Assembly: GCA_012837605.1 (NCBI GenBank)
Contig: DUQV01000037.1
Location: 1-42,681 of the forward strand
Length of the DNA stretch: 42,681 bases
Reading direction: 5' to 3'
DNA from: Clostridiales bacterium
Lineage (GTDB): Bacteria; Bacillota; Clostridia; Lachnospirales; Lachnospiraceae
Numbering within the stretch: the stretch's first letter is position 1; each line of letters opens with the position of its first letter. This document shows, piece by piece, positions 42,469 through 42,681 of this stretch. Position numbers and translations under genes: made by a program. Under the pieces are notes generated by a model that worked only from the letters and a program-made list of their open reading frames with translations, searched no databases and was not told where the DNA came from.

Positions 42469-42681
42469 TTACCTTAGTATTTCTAAACGTGCTAATACTT
42501 CTTCCTGTTTTGTCTCCATAATCATCCTGTCAATATCGGATATATGATCATATCCCATAAGATGAAACATACTGTGAGCCGTCAAAAATGCAATTTCTCT
42601 CGTTATTGAATGATTATATTCTTCTGCCTGAATAATAGCTCTGTCAACTGATATAACAATATCTCCAAGCATGAGCTCATC
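42469..42681 (-). CDS. ybeY: Endoribonuclease YbeY (5' end cut by window edge)
   Basis: Only the C-terminal 70 residues are inside the window; the frame stays open to base 42681. The sequence starts DELMLGDIVISVDRAI and holds HSMFHLMGYDH, the HxxxHxxxxxH zinc site of the UPF0054/YbeY family. The usual HG.LHL is HSMFHL here. YbeY processes 16S rRNA 3' ends and acts in ribosome quality control. It precedes the DUF3048 lipoprotein gene. Confidence 0.93.
   Translation of the reverse strand, partial: DELMLGDIVISVDRAIIQAEEYNHSITREIAFLTAHSMFHLMGYDHISDIDRMIMETKQEEVLARLEILR

Overview
The window reads as a chromosomal housekeeping segment of an AT-rich, spore-forming, anaerobic Firmicute. I infer a Clostridia member, most likely Lachnospiraceae-like. 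The evidence is the sporulation and germination genes (spoIIM, a GerMN lipoprotein, a BofC-like protein, a SpoVB-like flippase, DacF-type peptidases), an FprA flavodiiron protein, strong GGAGG ribosome binding sites, and exported proteins with Asp/Asn/Thr- or Pro/Thr-rich linkers. Of 39 genes, 36 are on the minus strand. I see no tRNA, rRNA, CRISPR array, prophage or intact insertion sequence.

Layout. 1-6682 (minus): cmk (cut by the window edge), a BaiN/HI0933-type flavoprotein, a GerMN lipoprotein, cinA, pgsA, rimO and folD, partly overlapping as an operon. 6895-7683 (plus): an exported protein of unknown function. 7803-13611 (minus): an aconitase-family hydratase, a one-TM unknown protein, fprA and a D-Ala-D-Ala carboxypeptidase. 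13721-14920 (plus): a class B sortase. 15274-19790 (minus): scpB, scpA, a membrane metallophosphoesterase, a second D-Ala-D-Ala carboxypeptidase and a two-domain Ig-like protein. 20021-25980: pdp, a DAHP synthase (plus), a XerD-like protein, spoIIM, a NUDIX hydrolase and proC, resembling the dacF-xerD-spoIIM-nudF neighbourhood of Bacillus subtilis. 26200-33892: an aminotransferase, rny, miaB, an M14 peptidase, hflC and hflK. 34024-38344: proA, 5-formyl-THF cyclo-ligase, a DUF896 gene, proB and a second BaiN-type flavoprotein. 38711-42681: a BofC-like protein, a SpoVB-like flippase, a DUF3048 lipoprotein and ybeY (cut by the edge). With proC, proA and proB the proline pathway from glutamate is complete here.

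The most unusual signal is a pair of long structured hairpins (15078-15250 and 38528-38702). They share conserved sequence blocks and conserved architecture, while the stem sequences between the blocks differ and stay base-paired. Both lie in the same orientation directly behind the stop codon of a minus-strand gene, and one ends in a run of seven T like an intrinsic terminator. This looks like a recurrent structured RNA or hairpin element in 3' untranslated regions. Other points of note: the spoIIM-linked XerD homologue has Lys for the first catalytic Arg and Asn for the catalytic His. Upstream of it lies a 48-bp repeat in three copies, each with a Shine-Dalgarno-like hairpin. Two REP-like palindromes lie inside the proline operon, one of which supplies the stop codon of the DUF896 gene. 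Several inverted repeats overlap or lie close to recognisable promoters.
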